Assembly: GCA_014799565.1 (NCBI GenBank)
Contig: JAAVHT010000011.1
Location: forward strand, 56,424-117,303
DNA from: Clostridiales bacterium
Lineage (GTDB): Bacteria > Bacillota > Clostridia > Oscillospirales > Oscillospiraceae
Direction of reading: 5' to 3'
Length of the DNA stretch: 60,880 nt
In this document: one piece after another, positions 32,811 to 40,449 of the stretch
How positions within the stretch are numbered: position 1 is the first letter of the stretch
Layout: each line of letters begins with the position of its first letter
The notes under the pieces: model-generated
What the model was told of the DNA's origin: nothing
Databases searched by the model: none
What the model saw: the letters and a program-made list of their open reading frames with translations, nothing else
Program-made: the position numbers and the translations under genes

Positions 32811-34534
32811 GGGTCGCCGTTGCTGATAACACGGACACCGAAAACCTTATTGCTATGCTTGTCGCTCTCCTGGACGATTTCGATTTCATAGGGGCGGGCG
32901 CCGACGGGGGCCATGGCGGCCACCGCCTCGGGCTTCTCCTCTGGAAGCGTACCGCTTTGCAGGATGCTGTCCACGTCCGCCTGGAGCTGGATATCTAAGT
33001 GATCCTCATACACCACGATTTTCTGGATGATGAGCTCCAGGTCGGCCCGCTCCAGCTTTTCCTTGTTCAGGATGTCGTCAAATACCTCCATGGCGGTTTT
33101 TGCCGCCCGGTTCACCCGGATGATGGTGTTGCGCTTGTCCGCCATCATTGCAATCTGGTTTTGCAGGCCCTCCATCCGGCGCAGAAGATCGCTCTCCAGC
33201 TCGTCGTAGGTCTCCTCCAGCGTCTCCTCCTGGTCGGGGTGCTTCATAATGTCCCGGATGCGCTGGCGCTTGGTGGCTTTCAGTTCCTCCTGGAGGTCGG
33301 CCAGCACCGTTTCCAGGTTGGCGGCACTCTGCTCTGTCTCGGCCACGTCCTGCTCCTCGCGGGCCAGGTCAGCGTTGAGCCGTTCCAGCATGGCGGCGGA
33401 GTTATCCTTCACCTTTTGGACGTAGAGCTTCAGCAGCTCGTCCAGCTTGTCCACCCGGATGTGGTGGCTGGTGCAGCCCTTCAGCCCCCGGCGGTGGTAG
33501 GTGCCGCAGCGGTAGGCGTCCTTTAAATCGGAACGGCTCATGGCGAACATGGGGGCGCCGCAGTCGCCGCACTCCAGGAAGCCGGAATACACGTTGTCGT
33601 TTTTCTTCACGCCCCGGTAGTGGGCGGTGGAGCGGCTCTGCCGCAAGGCCCGGGCCGTGGCGAAGGTGCGGTAGTCGATGATCTCCTGGTGGTGGTGCTC
33701 GATGACGATGTGGTCGGATTCGGCCTGGCGGACTTCCTTGCCGTTGATCTTCTTGCGGGTGTACTTGCCCTGCCGCAGGGTGCCGATGTAGAAGTCGTTG
33801 TCCAGAATGCCCTGCACGGTGACAATGGCCCAAGTGGGTTTGACGGCGCGGCGGCACTCCTCCCCGGCGGCCTCCTTGCGCTCCCGCTCAGCCATGCGGG
33901 GTGTGGGGATGCCCTCGTCGGTGAGGTGGTTGGCGATCTTCTTGTAGCCCCAGCCGTCGAGGTACAGCCGGAAAATCTCTCGGACGATTTCCGCCTCGGT
34001 GGGGACGACCTCAAATTCCTGCTTCTTGTTCACGACGTACCCATAGGGGGCGGCGCAGATCCACTGGCCGTCCTGCTGGCGGCGCTTGATGACGGACTTC
34101 ACCTTTTTGCTGGTGTCGGTGACGGGCATCTCGTTGAGCATGAAGTAAATCTGGATTTTCACCCAGTCGTCGTCATTGGGGAAGTCCACGTTTTCCCCGA
34201 TGGAGATGATGCGGACGCCCGCGTCCCGCAGATCTTCCAGCTCCACCAGGCCCCGGCCGTTGCGGCGGGAGAAGCGGGAGAAATCCTTGATGATGAGGAT
34301 GTCTTTTTTGTGGGACACCAGCTCCCGGCGCATGGTCTGGTAGCCGGGGCGCTGGTCGAAGGTATAACCGGAGCGGTCGCGATCCTCGTAGAAGGTCAGG
34401 GCGGAGTCGGGGAACCTGTGCTTCACAAAGTCCGCGATGATGGCTTTCTGGTTCTCGATGGAGGTGTTGTCGCGGTTCAGCTCTTCGTCCACCGAGATGC
34501 GGCAGTAGCCGGCGATATCGAAGCGTTCGATCAT
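32372..34534 (-). CDS. Large serine recombinase, fused in frame to the SpoVT C-terminal part
   Basis: A 720-residue reading frame in two parts. Residues 1-575 are a large serine recombinase: resolvase domain with the nucleophile S14 in GYCRISVDE, FYEDRDRSGYTFDQRPGY and KDFSRFSRRNGRGL; a recombinase domain (about 160-300) with PYGYVVNKKQEFEVVPTEAEIVREIFRLYLDGWGYKKIANHL; a zinc ribbon with CGDCGAPMF and YRCGTYHRRGLKGC; and a coiled coil (about 385-480). Residues 576-720 are the SpoVT GAF portion across the att site. In the excised circle the frame would instead continue into SQITLDRWERFCFGMLDLAK and stop at 56930, giving 602 residues. The start overlaps the cat-like gene stop (ATGA). Catalytic residues look intact. 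Confidence 0.93.
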   Translation of the reverse strand: MIERFDIAGYCRISVDEELNRDNTSIENQKAIIADFVKHRFPDSALTFYEDRDRSGYTFDQRPGYQTMRRELVSHKKDILIIKDFSRFSRRNGRGLVELEDLRDAGVRIISIGENVDFPNDDDWVKIQIYFMLNEMPVTDTSKKVKSVIKRRQQDGQWICAAPYGYVVNKKQEFEVVPTEAEIVREIFRLYLDGWGYKKIANHLTDEGIPTPRMAERERKEAAGEECRRAVKPTWAIVTVQGILDNDFYIGTLRQGKYTRKKINGKEVRQAESDHIVIEHHHQEIIDYRTFATARALRQSRSTAHYRGVKKNDNVYSGFLECGDCGAPMFAMSRSDLKDAYRCGTYHRRGLKGCTSHHIRVDKLDELLKLYVQKVKDNSAAMLERLNADLAREEQDVAETEQSAANLETVLADLQEELKATKRQRIRDIMKHPDQEETLEETYDELESDLLRRMEGLQNQIAMMADKRNTIIRVNRAAKTAMEVFDDILNKEKLERADLELIIQKIVVYEDHLDIQLQADVDSILQSGTLPEEKPEAVAAMAPVGARPYEIEIVQESDKHSNKVFGVRVISNGDPLEIYTDREGGVIFKKYSQLGDVSDFAAQLCDTISRVAGLPAVITDRDSVIAAGGVPRREVVDKRVSPQVEQLMEERRSVQAEQALSLCDGSDKYRVLIAVPILSEGDVLGCVAFVSDGGDAPALGDVELKLAQTVAGFLGRHMES
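32811..32830. repeat. attR: att site at the recombinase end (core GGGTCGCC plus inner arm)
   Basis: The 8-base core GGGTCGCC (32811-32818) is followed on the element side by six bases and then GATAAC (32825-32830). GATAAC is the exact inverse complement of the arm at the other end, with the same spacing. On the outer side lies the spoVT codon LEIYTD region. Designation attR versus attL is arbitrary. Confidence 0.85.
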
Positions 34535-35172
34535 GGTCTCCCCTCCACAAAGCGGTTCAGTTCCTCCCGGAGCCTGTCGTAAAACGCACCGATGTGGATG
34601 CCGTCCACCAGGGCATGGTTTGCCAGCAGCGTCACCGGCATGGTGGTGCGCCCGTGCTCCGTCATGTACTTTCCCCAGGTAATGCGCGGGTTGCTGTCTG
34701 CCGGTGTGGGCACCGGCTGGCGCAGCCCGGTGTAGTGCAGCCAGGGCACGCAGGAGAGGAACAGCAGACCGATGCTGTCCTCGCCGTCATCCAGGTTGAC
34801 CTGGGCCTTGGCCGCCTCATGCCGCCACTTCGCCTCGGGCAGGAACTGGTCGAAGGGCTTCATGCAGTCCAGGCGGCAGTAGCTGTATGTCCCGTCGTCC
34901 CGCAGCACAGTATGGGAGGTGTCGCAGGCGTCGAACTCGATGATGCTGCCCTCCTGGATTCTCTGCCGGAGTTCGGACACGGCATTTGCCGCCCGTCCGG
35001 CGCAGTACAGGAAGCTCAGGAAAAAGGGCCAGCGCTCTTTCCTGCACACTTCCAGCATGAGGCCGACCTCCACATCCACCGTCACGCCCACATATGGATC
35101 GGGCATGGCGTTGAAGTAGGCAAAGTGAGCCTGGCGGGGATACGTGCTCATGTCGATTATGTAGTATTCCAT
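34531..35172 (-). CDS. Chloramphenicol acetyltransferase-like protein (CatA family)
   Basis: A 213-residue trimeric-CAT-type acetyltransferase. The catalytic histidine motif is ANHALVDGIHIGAFY (HxxxDG), and VDVEVGLMLEVCRKERWPFFLSFLYCAG and SCVPWLHYTG match the family fold. The family acetylates chloramphenicol, but many members found next to recombinases have unknown acceptors, so resistance is not shown. The ATG at 35172 follows AGGGGA. Its stop overlaps the recombinase start, so the two are translationally coupled, which is unusual and links cat expression to element excision. Confidence 0.88.
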   Translation of the reverse strand: MEYYIIDMSTYPRQAHFAYFNAMPDPYVGVTVDVEVGLMLEVCRKERWPFFLSFLYCAGRAANAVSELRQRIQEGSIIEFDACDTSHTVLRDDGTYSYCRLDCMKPFDQFLPEAKWRHEAAKAQVNLDDGEDSIGLLFLSCVPWLHYTGLRQPVPTPADSNPRITWGKYMTEHGRTTMPVTLLANHALVDGIHIGAFYDRLREELNRFVEGRP

Positions 35173-35217
35173 AGCTGCTTCCCCTTTCAATTTTGATTCC
35201 ACATTTTCTTCATATTT

Positions 35218-35255
35218 ACAGATAACATTGTATCACAGTTCAGCCGGGAAAGCAA
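35218..35255 (-). promoter_or_regulatory. Promoter of the cat-recombinase operon with an att-arm-like site
   Basis: On the minus strand, TTGCTT (35255-35250), 17 bases and TACAAT (35232-35227) make a fair sigma-A promoter. Immediately after the -10 comes GTTATCTGT (35226-35218), identical to nine bases at the arm of the att site at 57003-57011. GATAC-AATG-TTATC around the -10 is a partial palindrome. Recombinase self-regulation is an inference. Confidence 0.5.
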
Positions 35256-35301
35256 CGGTCAAAACGGGGCGGCAGGGAGAAATACCCTGCCGCCCCAAAG
35301 C

Positions 35302-35631
35302 TTACCGCGCCATATTTTTGCGCCGCTTTCGCTCCCGCTGTACTTCCAGCTCCGCAATCCGCCTTTTGTTGCGGAGCAGCAGAACAACCGTCTCCTCCGC
35401 CAGATCCCGGCTGCCGGACAGGAATACGGCTACGGTATATTTTTTTGCCTTGTATTGCTGATATAGGGGTTTCAAACTTTCCTTAATCGCTTGATCCTGT
35501 TGTTCTTCGTTGGTTAGCCATACTTCTACGATCTTCCTGTCATCTCTGACATTGATCTCCAACGCAATATCATAGCTCCTTTCTTTGGTATATTGGAAAT
35601 ATTTTCTGCCTATTTTGCGGTTCTTATGCAC
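35302..35631 (-). CDS. Hypothetical protein of integrated elements
   Basis: A 109-residue charged protein with a GTG start at 35631 and no strong ribosome site. It begins HKNRKIGRKYFQYTKERSYDIALEINVRDDRKIVEVWLTNEEQ and continues with a predicted beta strand/helix core (YTVAVFLSGSRDLAEETVVLLLRNKRRIAELE), ending in a strongly basic tail (RERKRRKNMAR). It seems similar to small proteins I associate with mobile elements of Firmicutes, but no function is known and this was not checked. It is A+T-richer than flanking chromosomal genes. Confidence 0.6.
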   Translation of the reverse strand: MHKNRKIGRKYFQYTKERSYDIALEINVRDDRKIVEVWLTNEEQQDQAIKESLKPLYQQYKAKKYTVAVFLSGSRDLAEETVVLLLRNKRRIAELEVQRERKRRKNMAR

Positions 35632-35786
35632 AAGAAAAGCATAATTTTTGCCGAATTACTTTTGACTCGCAAAGACGGCTGCTAACCGCTATTGCAATCT
35701 ATTCCACCACAATCGGCTTCCCTACCAATCGGTTCATACACCGAAAACCCCGGATACTGCCGTATCCGGGGTTTGCTATACTTCCC

Positions 35787-36377
35787 TTATGATGCCACTG
35801 AATCGATCAGCTCCAGCACATTTTTGATTGCCGCCCTGCGCTCCTGCTTTTTCTGGCGCTTTTGGGCTTTCTTGTACCGCTTTGACCCCTTCGGAGGCGG
35901 CGCTTTTTTCTTCGGAGCCGGATAAATGGGGTGCATCATTCGATAGTAGTCATGCTCTACGATGTATTCCAAATAGTGGCGCAAATCAGTATAGCACACA
36001 TTTTGGGCATGGTAACCTGGATATGGCCCCTCCGCATTCCCTTTTGGATTCAAATCATTCCGATGGTAAAGCGCAGTTCCAGCCTTGTTGTCTGCATAGA
36101 CAATCATCCACCGGCTCCGCGGCGTGGCAACACCAACACCGCGCCCATGCCGGTAGACAGACAAACCGTGCTGTTGCGAATAGTCCAGCATCTCTTGCCG
36201 CTCGACCTGGAACTTCCGCCCCAACGGGTCGCAGCATTTGCAAAAGCGGTATCCAGCTGTAACCGCCCCTCTCACATCTGTGGCAGTGTCAAGGCGATCT
36301 GTCCGAATCATTGCTTTGTAGCGGCAGGTCTTTGTATGAAGAATCTTTTTTCTTCCATCTTTTCTGAAATAATACAT
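35787..36377 (-). CDS. Hypothetical protein with putative zinc-binding cysteines
   Basis: A 196-residue protein that I do not recognise. The N-terminal 55 residues hold a possible metal site: ILHTKTCRYKAMIR, then GYRFCKCCDPLG (HxxxC and CxxC), similar in spacing to Ada-type metal-binding modules. A middle part (VYRHGRGVGVATPRSRWMIVYAD) looks like a beta domain. The C-terminus is lysine-rich with heptad-like basic repeats (PAPKKKAPPPKGSKRYKKAQKRQKKQERR), which suggests nucleic acid binding. Unknown cargo of the element. Confidence 0.6.
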   Translation of the reverse strand: MYYFRKDGRKKILHTKTCRYKAMIRTDRLDTATDVRGAVTAGYRFCKCCDPLGRKFQVERQEMLDYSQQHGLSVYRHGRGVGVATPRSRWMIVYADNKAGTALYHRNDLNPKGNAEGPYPGYHAQNVCYTDLRHYLEYIVEHDYYRMMHPIYPAPKKKAPPPKGSKRYKKAQKRQKKQERRAAIKNVLELIDSVAS

Positions 36378-36471
36378 GGGTACACCTTCCTTCTTTCTAA
36401 TGATAAAAGCATATCACAGGAAGTGTCCCATAAACCGGGCCTTATTAGTGTTTTTAAGAAAGCTGTCTCCG

Positions 36472-36615
36472 CTACATCAAAAAAGTTATGTGCAGACAAG
36501 CGGCTTGTGTTTCCCGTCTGTCGGACAAAATTTCTGTTGTGCAGGTATTTCTGTCTGCTTCAATGATCTCAGGGATACGATCCCGAACCAGCTTATTGTA
36601 AACCTTAACACCCAT
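36472..36615 (-). pseudogene. Fragment of a MazG-like nucleoside/PRA-PP pyrophosphohydrolase
   Basis: The 47-residue frame begins MGVKVYNKLVRDRIPEIIEADRNTCTTEIL, matching the N-terminus of small MazG-like/phosphoribosyl-ATP pyrophosphohydrolase proteins, which are normally about 100 residues. After TEILSD the match stops and an unrelated tail ends at a TAG, so the gene seems truncated by a deletion. The short frame upstream overlaps its start. Confidence 0.5.
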
Positions 36616-36754
36616 GCCACAGTCTCCTTAAAATCGTCTCATCCACCGGGTAAAACTTATGCCGCGGAATCTCCCCCTGGCATTCCCGAATCAGCACCTG
36701 TTCCATCAGTTTTTGAAAAAGTCGGCCATAACACTCTCCCCGTACAGCATTCAT
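36605..36754 (-). CDS. Short open frame upstream of the MazG-like fragment
   Basis: A 49-codon frame containing GRLFQKLMEQVLIRECQGEIPRHKFYPVDETILRRLWHG. It overlaps the MazG-like fragment by 11 bases, as in co-translated genes. I do not recognise it; it may be the tail of a larger lost gene. The ribosome site is weak. Confidence 0.3.
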   Translation of the reverse strand: MNAVRGECYGRLFQKLMEQVLIRECQGEIPRHKFYPVDETILRRLWHGC

Positions 36755-36816
36755 TTGCTTTTCTTCTCTGACTATGGTATCTTAATGAGTATATAGCAAA
36801 AATGAGGGGGATCGCT

Positions 36817-37683
36817 ATGGACTTTTGGACAAACTTGGCCCTTGCTTTCTCGTTTACGTCCCATCGCCAGAAAAAAGAACAGCAGAAACGGGCAGAGGAG
36901 ATCAAGTCTCATTGGAATGAAATCGCAAACTCGGTTTTTTATCTGGGACTGCTGCTCAATGAACTGTGCTTTTCTCAATGGCACGCCATAGATGAGGAAA
37001 AATCGGACGCTTTGAAGGAATTAGCGCCCATGTTTCCCATGGCCGAGATTTTGTCATTGCAGGGCTGCGTTGGCCCAACCCAGGAGGAGTATCTGCGCGA
37101 CTATATCAATATCCGCCAGCCGCGGTACAACCTGAAGCAATTCCTGACGGCGGCAATTGAGCGTGAAAGCATATACCCCGAATGGAACGCCCTATGCGGC
37201 TTGAATGAGACCCACTGCGGCCAGATCTGGCACACGCTGATTGAGATCATCTGCCGCCTGCGCGATCCTGGAAAATTCCAGCAGGTTTGCGATCATCTGG
37301 GTTCCATTTTGTATCATTTTTGGTTGCTGGAACACTCTGATATAGATCCGGCACGAATCCGTCTTCAAAATATTGCTTCAAATCTAAATACATATGCTGC
37401 CAGCGATCAGCAACAGCCATATCTTCACGCTGTCATGTTCCTTCAGCGGGTACTCTCCGAAAAATACGGCGGTGAACTGACTGACTACTACCCAAAGCTC
37501 AGTTCGGACGAGCCTTACCTCATGGATGGGACAGAGGGGTTCCTGTTTAGCGCTCAACGAAAGGATGATTTTGATTTCACCGGCTCCTATGCTGTACGAA
37601 AAACAGAGGAACCTCATAATTGTGACTTGGTTTGGGAGCTTCCTCCAAAAGGCGGAGCACCCATCGTACTCTTCTCCGAATAG
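36817..37683 (+). CDS. Hypothetical protein
   Basis: A 288-residue protein without signal peptide and the only plus-strand gene in the element. The N-terminus has a hydrophobic/aromatic stretch (DFWTNLALAFSFTSHRQKKEQQKRAEEIKSHWNEIANSVFYLGLLLNELCF) and the rest looks all-helical (LIEIICRLRDPGKFQQVCDHLGSILYHFWLLEHS). No catalytic motif is recognised. An ATG at 36802 is in frame, but the GAGGGGG ribosome site favours 36817. Two decayed gene pieces lie just upstream on the other strand. Confidence 0.55.
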   Translation: MDFWTNLALAFSFTSHRQKKEQQKRAEEIKSHWNEIANSVFYLGLLLNELCFSQWHAIDEEKSDALKELAPMFPMAEILSLQGCVGPTQEEYLRDYINIRQPRYNLKQFLTAAIERESIYPEWNALCGLNETHCGQIWHTLIEIICRLRDPGKFQQVCDHLGSILYHFWLLEHSDIDPARIRLQNIASNLNTYAASDQQQPYLHAVMFLQRVLSEKYGGELTDYYPKLSSDEPYLMDGTEGFLFSAQRKDDFDFTGSYAVRKTEEPHNCDLVWELPPKGGAPIVLFSE

Positions 37684-37754
37684 CAGTACTTCAGCAAGTA
37701 TATCACAGATTTCCTGCCGCGAAAAGCACGCCAGAAAATCATCAGGCCCGCCCC

Positions 37755-38564
37755 TCAACTCAGACTCAGCACCGCCTTGGGATTGGCATCCACAGCAAAG
37801 GCATAAAACATGGGCTTGGACACGATGGCAAAGTAACTGCCCCACTGGCCCGCGTAGTCCTTCTCAATGATCTCCAACGTCTCCCGAAGCTGGAGCAATA
37901 CCGCCACCTCATGCTTGCAGGTGTAGCCGCAGGGGCAGTCGCAGAACAGACTGCTGATCCGCCCGTCCCGGTACTGGAACTCCACCTCGTAAGGCCTTGT
38001 CCCCTCCACAATGGCCCGTCCCTGCACTCCGTTCAGGCACAGATACCGCACCCGGTTCTCCCTGTAGTAGTCCAGCCCCCGCTCAAATACCGCGCCGGAC
38101 ACGTCCAGCCCGCTGAGACTATCCAGCGGAAAGCCGTCTTCGTCATAGCTGATGTAATATTCCGTCTCATCCTCTTGGAGTGGCTTCACCCAAGAGCAAA
38201 ACTGCTTCCAAGGCAGCACCAGCAGGTCAAAGGTGATGAGATGGGCGTTGGCCTGGTAAAGCTGTCCGACCACGTGGGTGTCTGCCAGACCGATTACCCG
38301 TTTGTAATCCTCCACTTTCACCTTGAAATGGGTGCTCACCGCCGTCACCCGGCCCCGCAGGCCCTCCAGCTTGCCGTCCACAAACACGATGTCGCCCACA
38401 TGGAGGTCAAAGCGGTCATTGTAATACGACAGAGTGCGGTTCCGGTCAGGGAAGAATATCTGCACGATGGTTGGCTTTATTTCAGCTTTTATCTTGATTT
38501 CCGGCTTTTTCTCACCGTCTTTGTCTGCGCGTCTACTAAAGGGATTGAAACCGATGGGATTCAT
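37755..38564 (-). CDS. SWIM zinc-finger domain protein
   Basis: A 269-residue protein. Its key feature is a C-terminal SWIM-type zinc motif, LFCDCPCGYTCKHEVAVLLQL (CxC then CxH), a module that binds DNA or proteins. Before it come PTIVQIFFPDRNRTLSYYNDRFDLHVGDIVFVDGKLEGLRGRVTAV, a small beta-barrel-like domain, and a region with SLSGLDVSGAVFERGLDYYRENRVRYLCLNG leading into the finger. The start at 38564 is preceded by AAGGAGG; an upstream in-frame ATG at 38591 is unlikely. Function unknown; SWIM proteins often accompany Swi2/Snf2 helicases, none of which is here. Confidence 0.75.
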   Translation of the reverse strand: MNPIGFNPFSRRADKDGEKKPEIKIKAEIKPTIVQIFFPDRNRTLSYYNDRFDLHVGDIVFVDGKLEGLRGRVTAVSTHFKVKVEDYKRVIGLADTHVVGQLYQANAHLITFDLLVLPWKQFCSWVKPLQEDETEYYISYDEDGFPLDSLSGLDVSGAVFERGLDYYRENRVRYLCLNGVQGRAIVEGTRPYEVEFQYRDGRISSLFCDCPCGYTCKHEVAVLLQLRETLEIIEKDYAGQWGSYFAIVSKPMFYAFAVDANPKAVLSLS

Positions 38565-38641
38565 GGAATGGCCTCCTTTTCTGGTTATCATTTCTCCATG
38601 GTTTCATGATAGCATAGACAAAGTCCTATAAACCGGCATAT

Positions 38642-39034
38642 TTATAAGTCAAGTTCGGTATCACTGACCTTCATCAGATAGCGGTAGTGCGTCCAGCTCA
38701 ATTCGGGACGCAGTGCGTCCTGAATTGGGAACGCAAGATAGAATCGCCTCATGTTGCGCAGATTGCTTTCATCAAACCCTTTCCCGAACTCTGCTGTCAT
38801 TCTATCAGAAATATATTGAAGCACCTGTTTGCCGTAAGCCGCCCTGTCATTTTCCCCGCAGGCCTCAAAAATCGACTTGCCGATCTTCTAGCAGGCGGTC
38901 ACCATCGCGGCGTTGACCGCCGTATAGATCTGCCGCTGCGCCTCAATCACATAGCCCCGGATGGACCGGTAAGCGTCCTCCGGCTGCGAATTGCTCAACG
39001 AATTAGAATTATTTTGTTTCATCAGTTCATCCAT
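38642..39034 (-). pseudogene. Decayed DUF1016 (YhcG-type PDDEXK nuclease) gene
   Basis: From the ATG at 39034 (ribosome site AAAGGACG) the frame encodes the DUF1016 N-terminal domain: YVIEAQRQIYTAVNAAMVTA, then KIGKSIFEACGENDRAAYGKQ and FGKGFDESNLRNMRRFYLAFPIQDALRPELSWTHYR. Between MVTA and KIG the family has Tyr-Trp; here the codons are TGC TAG (TAG at 38888-38890), so a tryptophan codon has become a stop. The frame also ends after 130 codons, while intact proteins are about 350 residues with a C-terminal nuclease domain, which is missing. Clearly a remnant. Confidence 0.8.
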
Positions 39035-39095
39035 AAACTTCGTCCTTTCAGACTCTGCAAAATTCTCTCCATTATTCTAACTGGTTCCGGCCCAA

Positions 39096-40145
39096 TCAAC
39101 AACACGCTTTGGTATAAAAGGTCGCCCGGCCCTTCCCGTGTTTCACGAGGATGCCCTCATCCACCAGCTGTTTGATGGAACACTCCACCGAGGTCTTGCA
39201 CAGCGTAGGACAGAGTTCCATGATGTCAGTTTTCGTAAACTTGCCAATCCTGCTCTCCACGGCCCTGCGTACAACCTCAATGGCCGAAAGCTTGTCCCCT
39301 ATCAGCTCCAACCGCTCATCCAACTCCCGGTAAGCGGCCAGGATAACCGAAAGCAGATATTTAATGAACGGCGTTGGGTCATCCGCGTTCTCATGCCAAC
39401 CGGCTTGACTGGCCTCTAAGGCGTCATAGTACAGGTCTTTGTTTTTCGCGATCTTGCTCTCCAGCGAAATATACTTTCCCACGTGATACCCGGAGCGATA
39501 GAGCAGCAGCGTCGTCAGCAGGCGGCTCATTCTGCCGTTTCCGTCATTGAACGGGTGGGCACACAGGAAGTCATGGATCACAACTGGAATCAGGATCAGC
39601 GGATCAACCTCCTGGGTGTCGATCACCCGGTTGCAGCTGTCACAGATCATGTCAATGGCCTCCGGCGTCTCATAGGGCGGCAGAGGAGTAAACAGCACAA
39701 AGGTATTCCCCGCTGTATCAGTCGCACTGATATAGTTTTGCGTATTTTTGAAACAGCCGCCGATGCCCTTTTCAGAGTAGCGGTACAGGTCTCGATGGAA
39801 CTGTAAAATATAGCTGGGGCGCAGAGGGATGTACTCGTAGCTCTCATGGATGGTATTCAGCACATCCCGATAGCCCATGATCTCACGCTCATCCCGCGTC
39901 CGCGGGGCAGTCTTGTCCGCACAGAGCTGCTTCAGGCGGGTATTCGTTGTGCGGATACCCTCAATCTCGTTGGAAGCCTCCGTACTCTGTACCTTAGCGA
40001 TCTCCACCAGCCGCTCAAGCTCTATGGGCATCTGCTTTAGAAGCACCTGCTGTTTTCCCTTGTACTCATGGATTTGGGCGACATAACCTAGTATCTCACT
40101 GTCCCAGGTTCGGTTCTTCAGCTTTCTATAGTCAAATTTCCGCAT
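39096..40145 (-). CDS. fic: Fic family protein with winged-helix C-terminus
   Basis: A 349-residue Fic protein. The AMP-transfer motif is complete: HPFNDGNGRMSR at 197-208, with catalytic H197. An N-terminal inhibitory helix motif is seen in STEASNEIEG (S58-x3-E62-G63), so this is a class II self-inhibited Fic. The N-terminus is a Fic/DUF4172-like cap, and the last 70 residues (AIEVVRRAVESRIGKFTKTDIMELCPTLCKTSVECSIKQLVDEGILVKHG) form a winged helix. Such proteins AMPylate target proteins and may bind their own promoter. Two palindromes sit directly upstream of its start. Confidence 0.92.
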   Translation of the reverse strand: MRKFDYRKLKNRTWDSEILGYVAQIHEYKGKQQVLLKQMPIELERLVEIAKVQSTEASNEIEGIRTTNTRLKQLCADKTAPRTRDEREIMGYRDVLNTIHESYEYIPLRPSYILQFHRDLYRYSEKGIGGCFKNTQNYISATDTAGNTFVLFTPLPPYETPEAIDMICDSCNRVIDTQEVDPLILIPVVIHDFLCAHPFNDGNGRMSRLLTTLLLYRSGYHVGKYISLESKIAKNKDLYYDALEASQAGWHENADDPTPFIKYLLSVILAAYRELDERLELIGDKLSAIEVVRRAVESRIGKFTKTDIMELCPTLCKTSVECSIKQLVDEGILVKHGKGRATFYTKACC

Positions 40146-40166
40146 CCCGTCACCTTCTGCTCAATC

Positions 40167-40261
40167 AATTATCTCCCGAATTATAGCACAAACCGGGAGA
40201 TAATTCAACCGCATACAAAAATATTCTCCCGAATAGTTATTATATTCGGGAGAATATTTTT
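40167..40261. promoter_or_regulatory. Two palindromes with a shared TCTCCCG motif upstream of fic
   Basis: The first has 12-base arms, AATTATCTCCCG at 40167-40178 and its complement at 40194-40205. The second has perfect 18-base arms (40217-40234 and 40244-40261) around nine bases, with TATTCTCCCGAAT in each arm, and is followed by T residues. The four copies of (A/T)TNTCTCCCG suggest a cooperative operator; the second could alternatively act as a hairpin terminator. The 304-base gap 40146-40449 holds only this and the next terminator. Confidence 0.55.
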
Positions 40262-40402
40262 TGATACCTATTTTCAAGCGGGCAACCTCTCCTATACAGC
40301 AGTTTATTGGGCCGCAGTGTTGCAAACGCGGCGGAGAATTGGGACAAAGTTAAGCAATATCCAATAATCTGCGGACAGGCCTTTAATCACCGCAAACAAA
40401 TC

Positions 40403-40438
40403 AACCGCCCTGTACCGGTTTCGGTACAGGGCGGTTTT
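40403..40438. terminator. Terminator after the giant surface protein gene
   Basis: A 15-bp stem AACCGCCCTGTACCG / CGGTACAGGGCGGTT with a GTTT loop. It lies 12 bases beyond the stop codon of the 40450-56535 gene. Confidence 0.85.
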
Positions 40439-40449
40439 GACATCTCCTG

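Noticed and set aside
32372-34534. The recombinase-SpoVT fusion as an ordinary single gene or an assembly error
   Set aside because: The other half of spoVT is in the window in the right orientation, both breaks carry the same 8 bases, and the reading frame is preserved across the join. An assembly error would not produce these.
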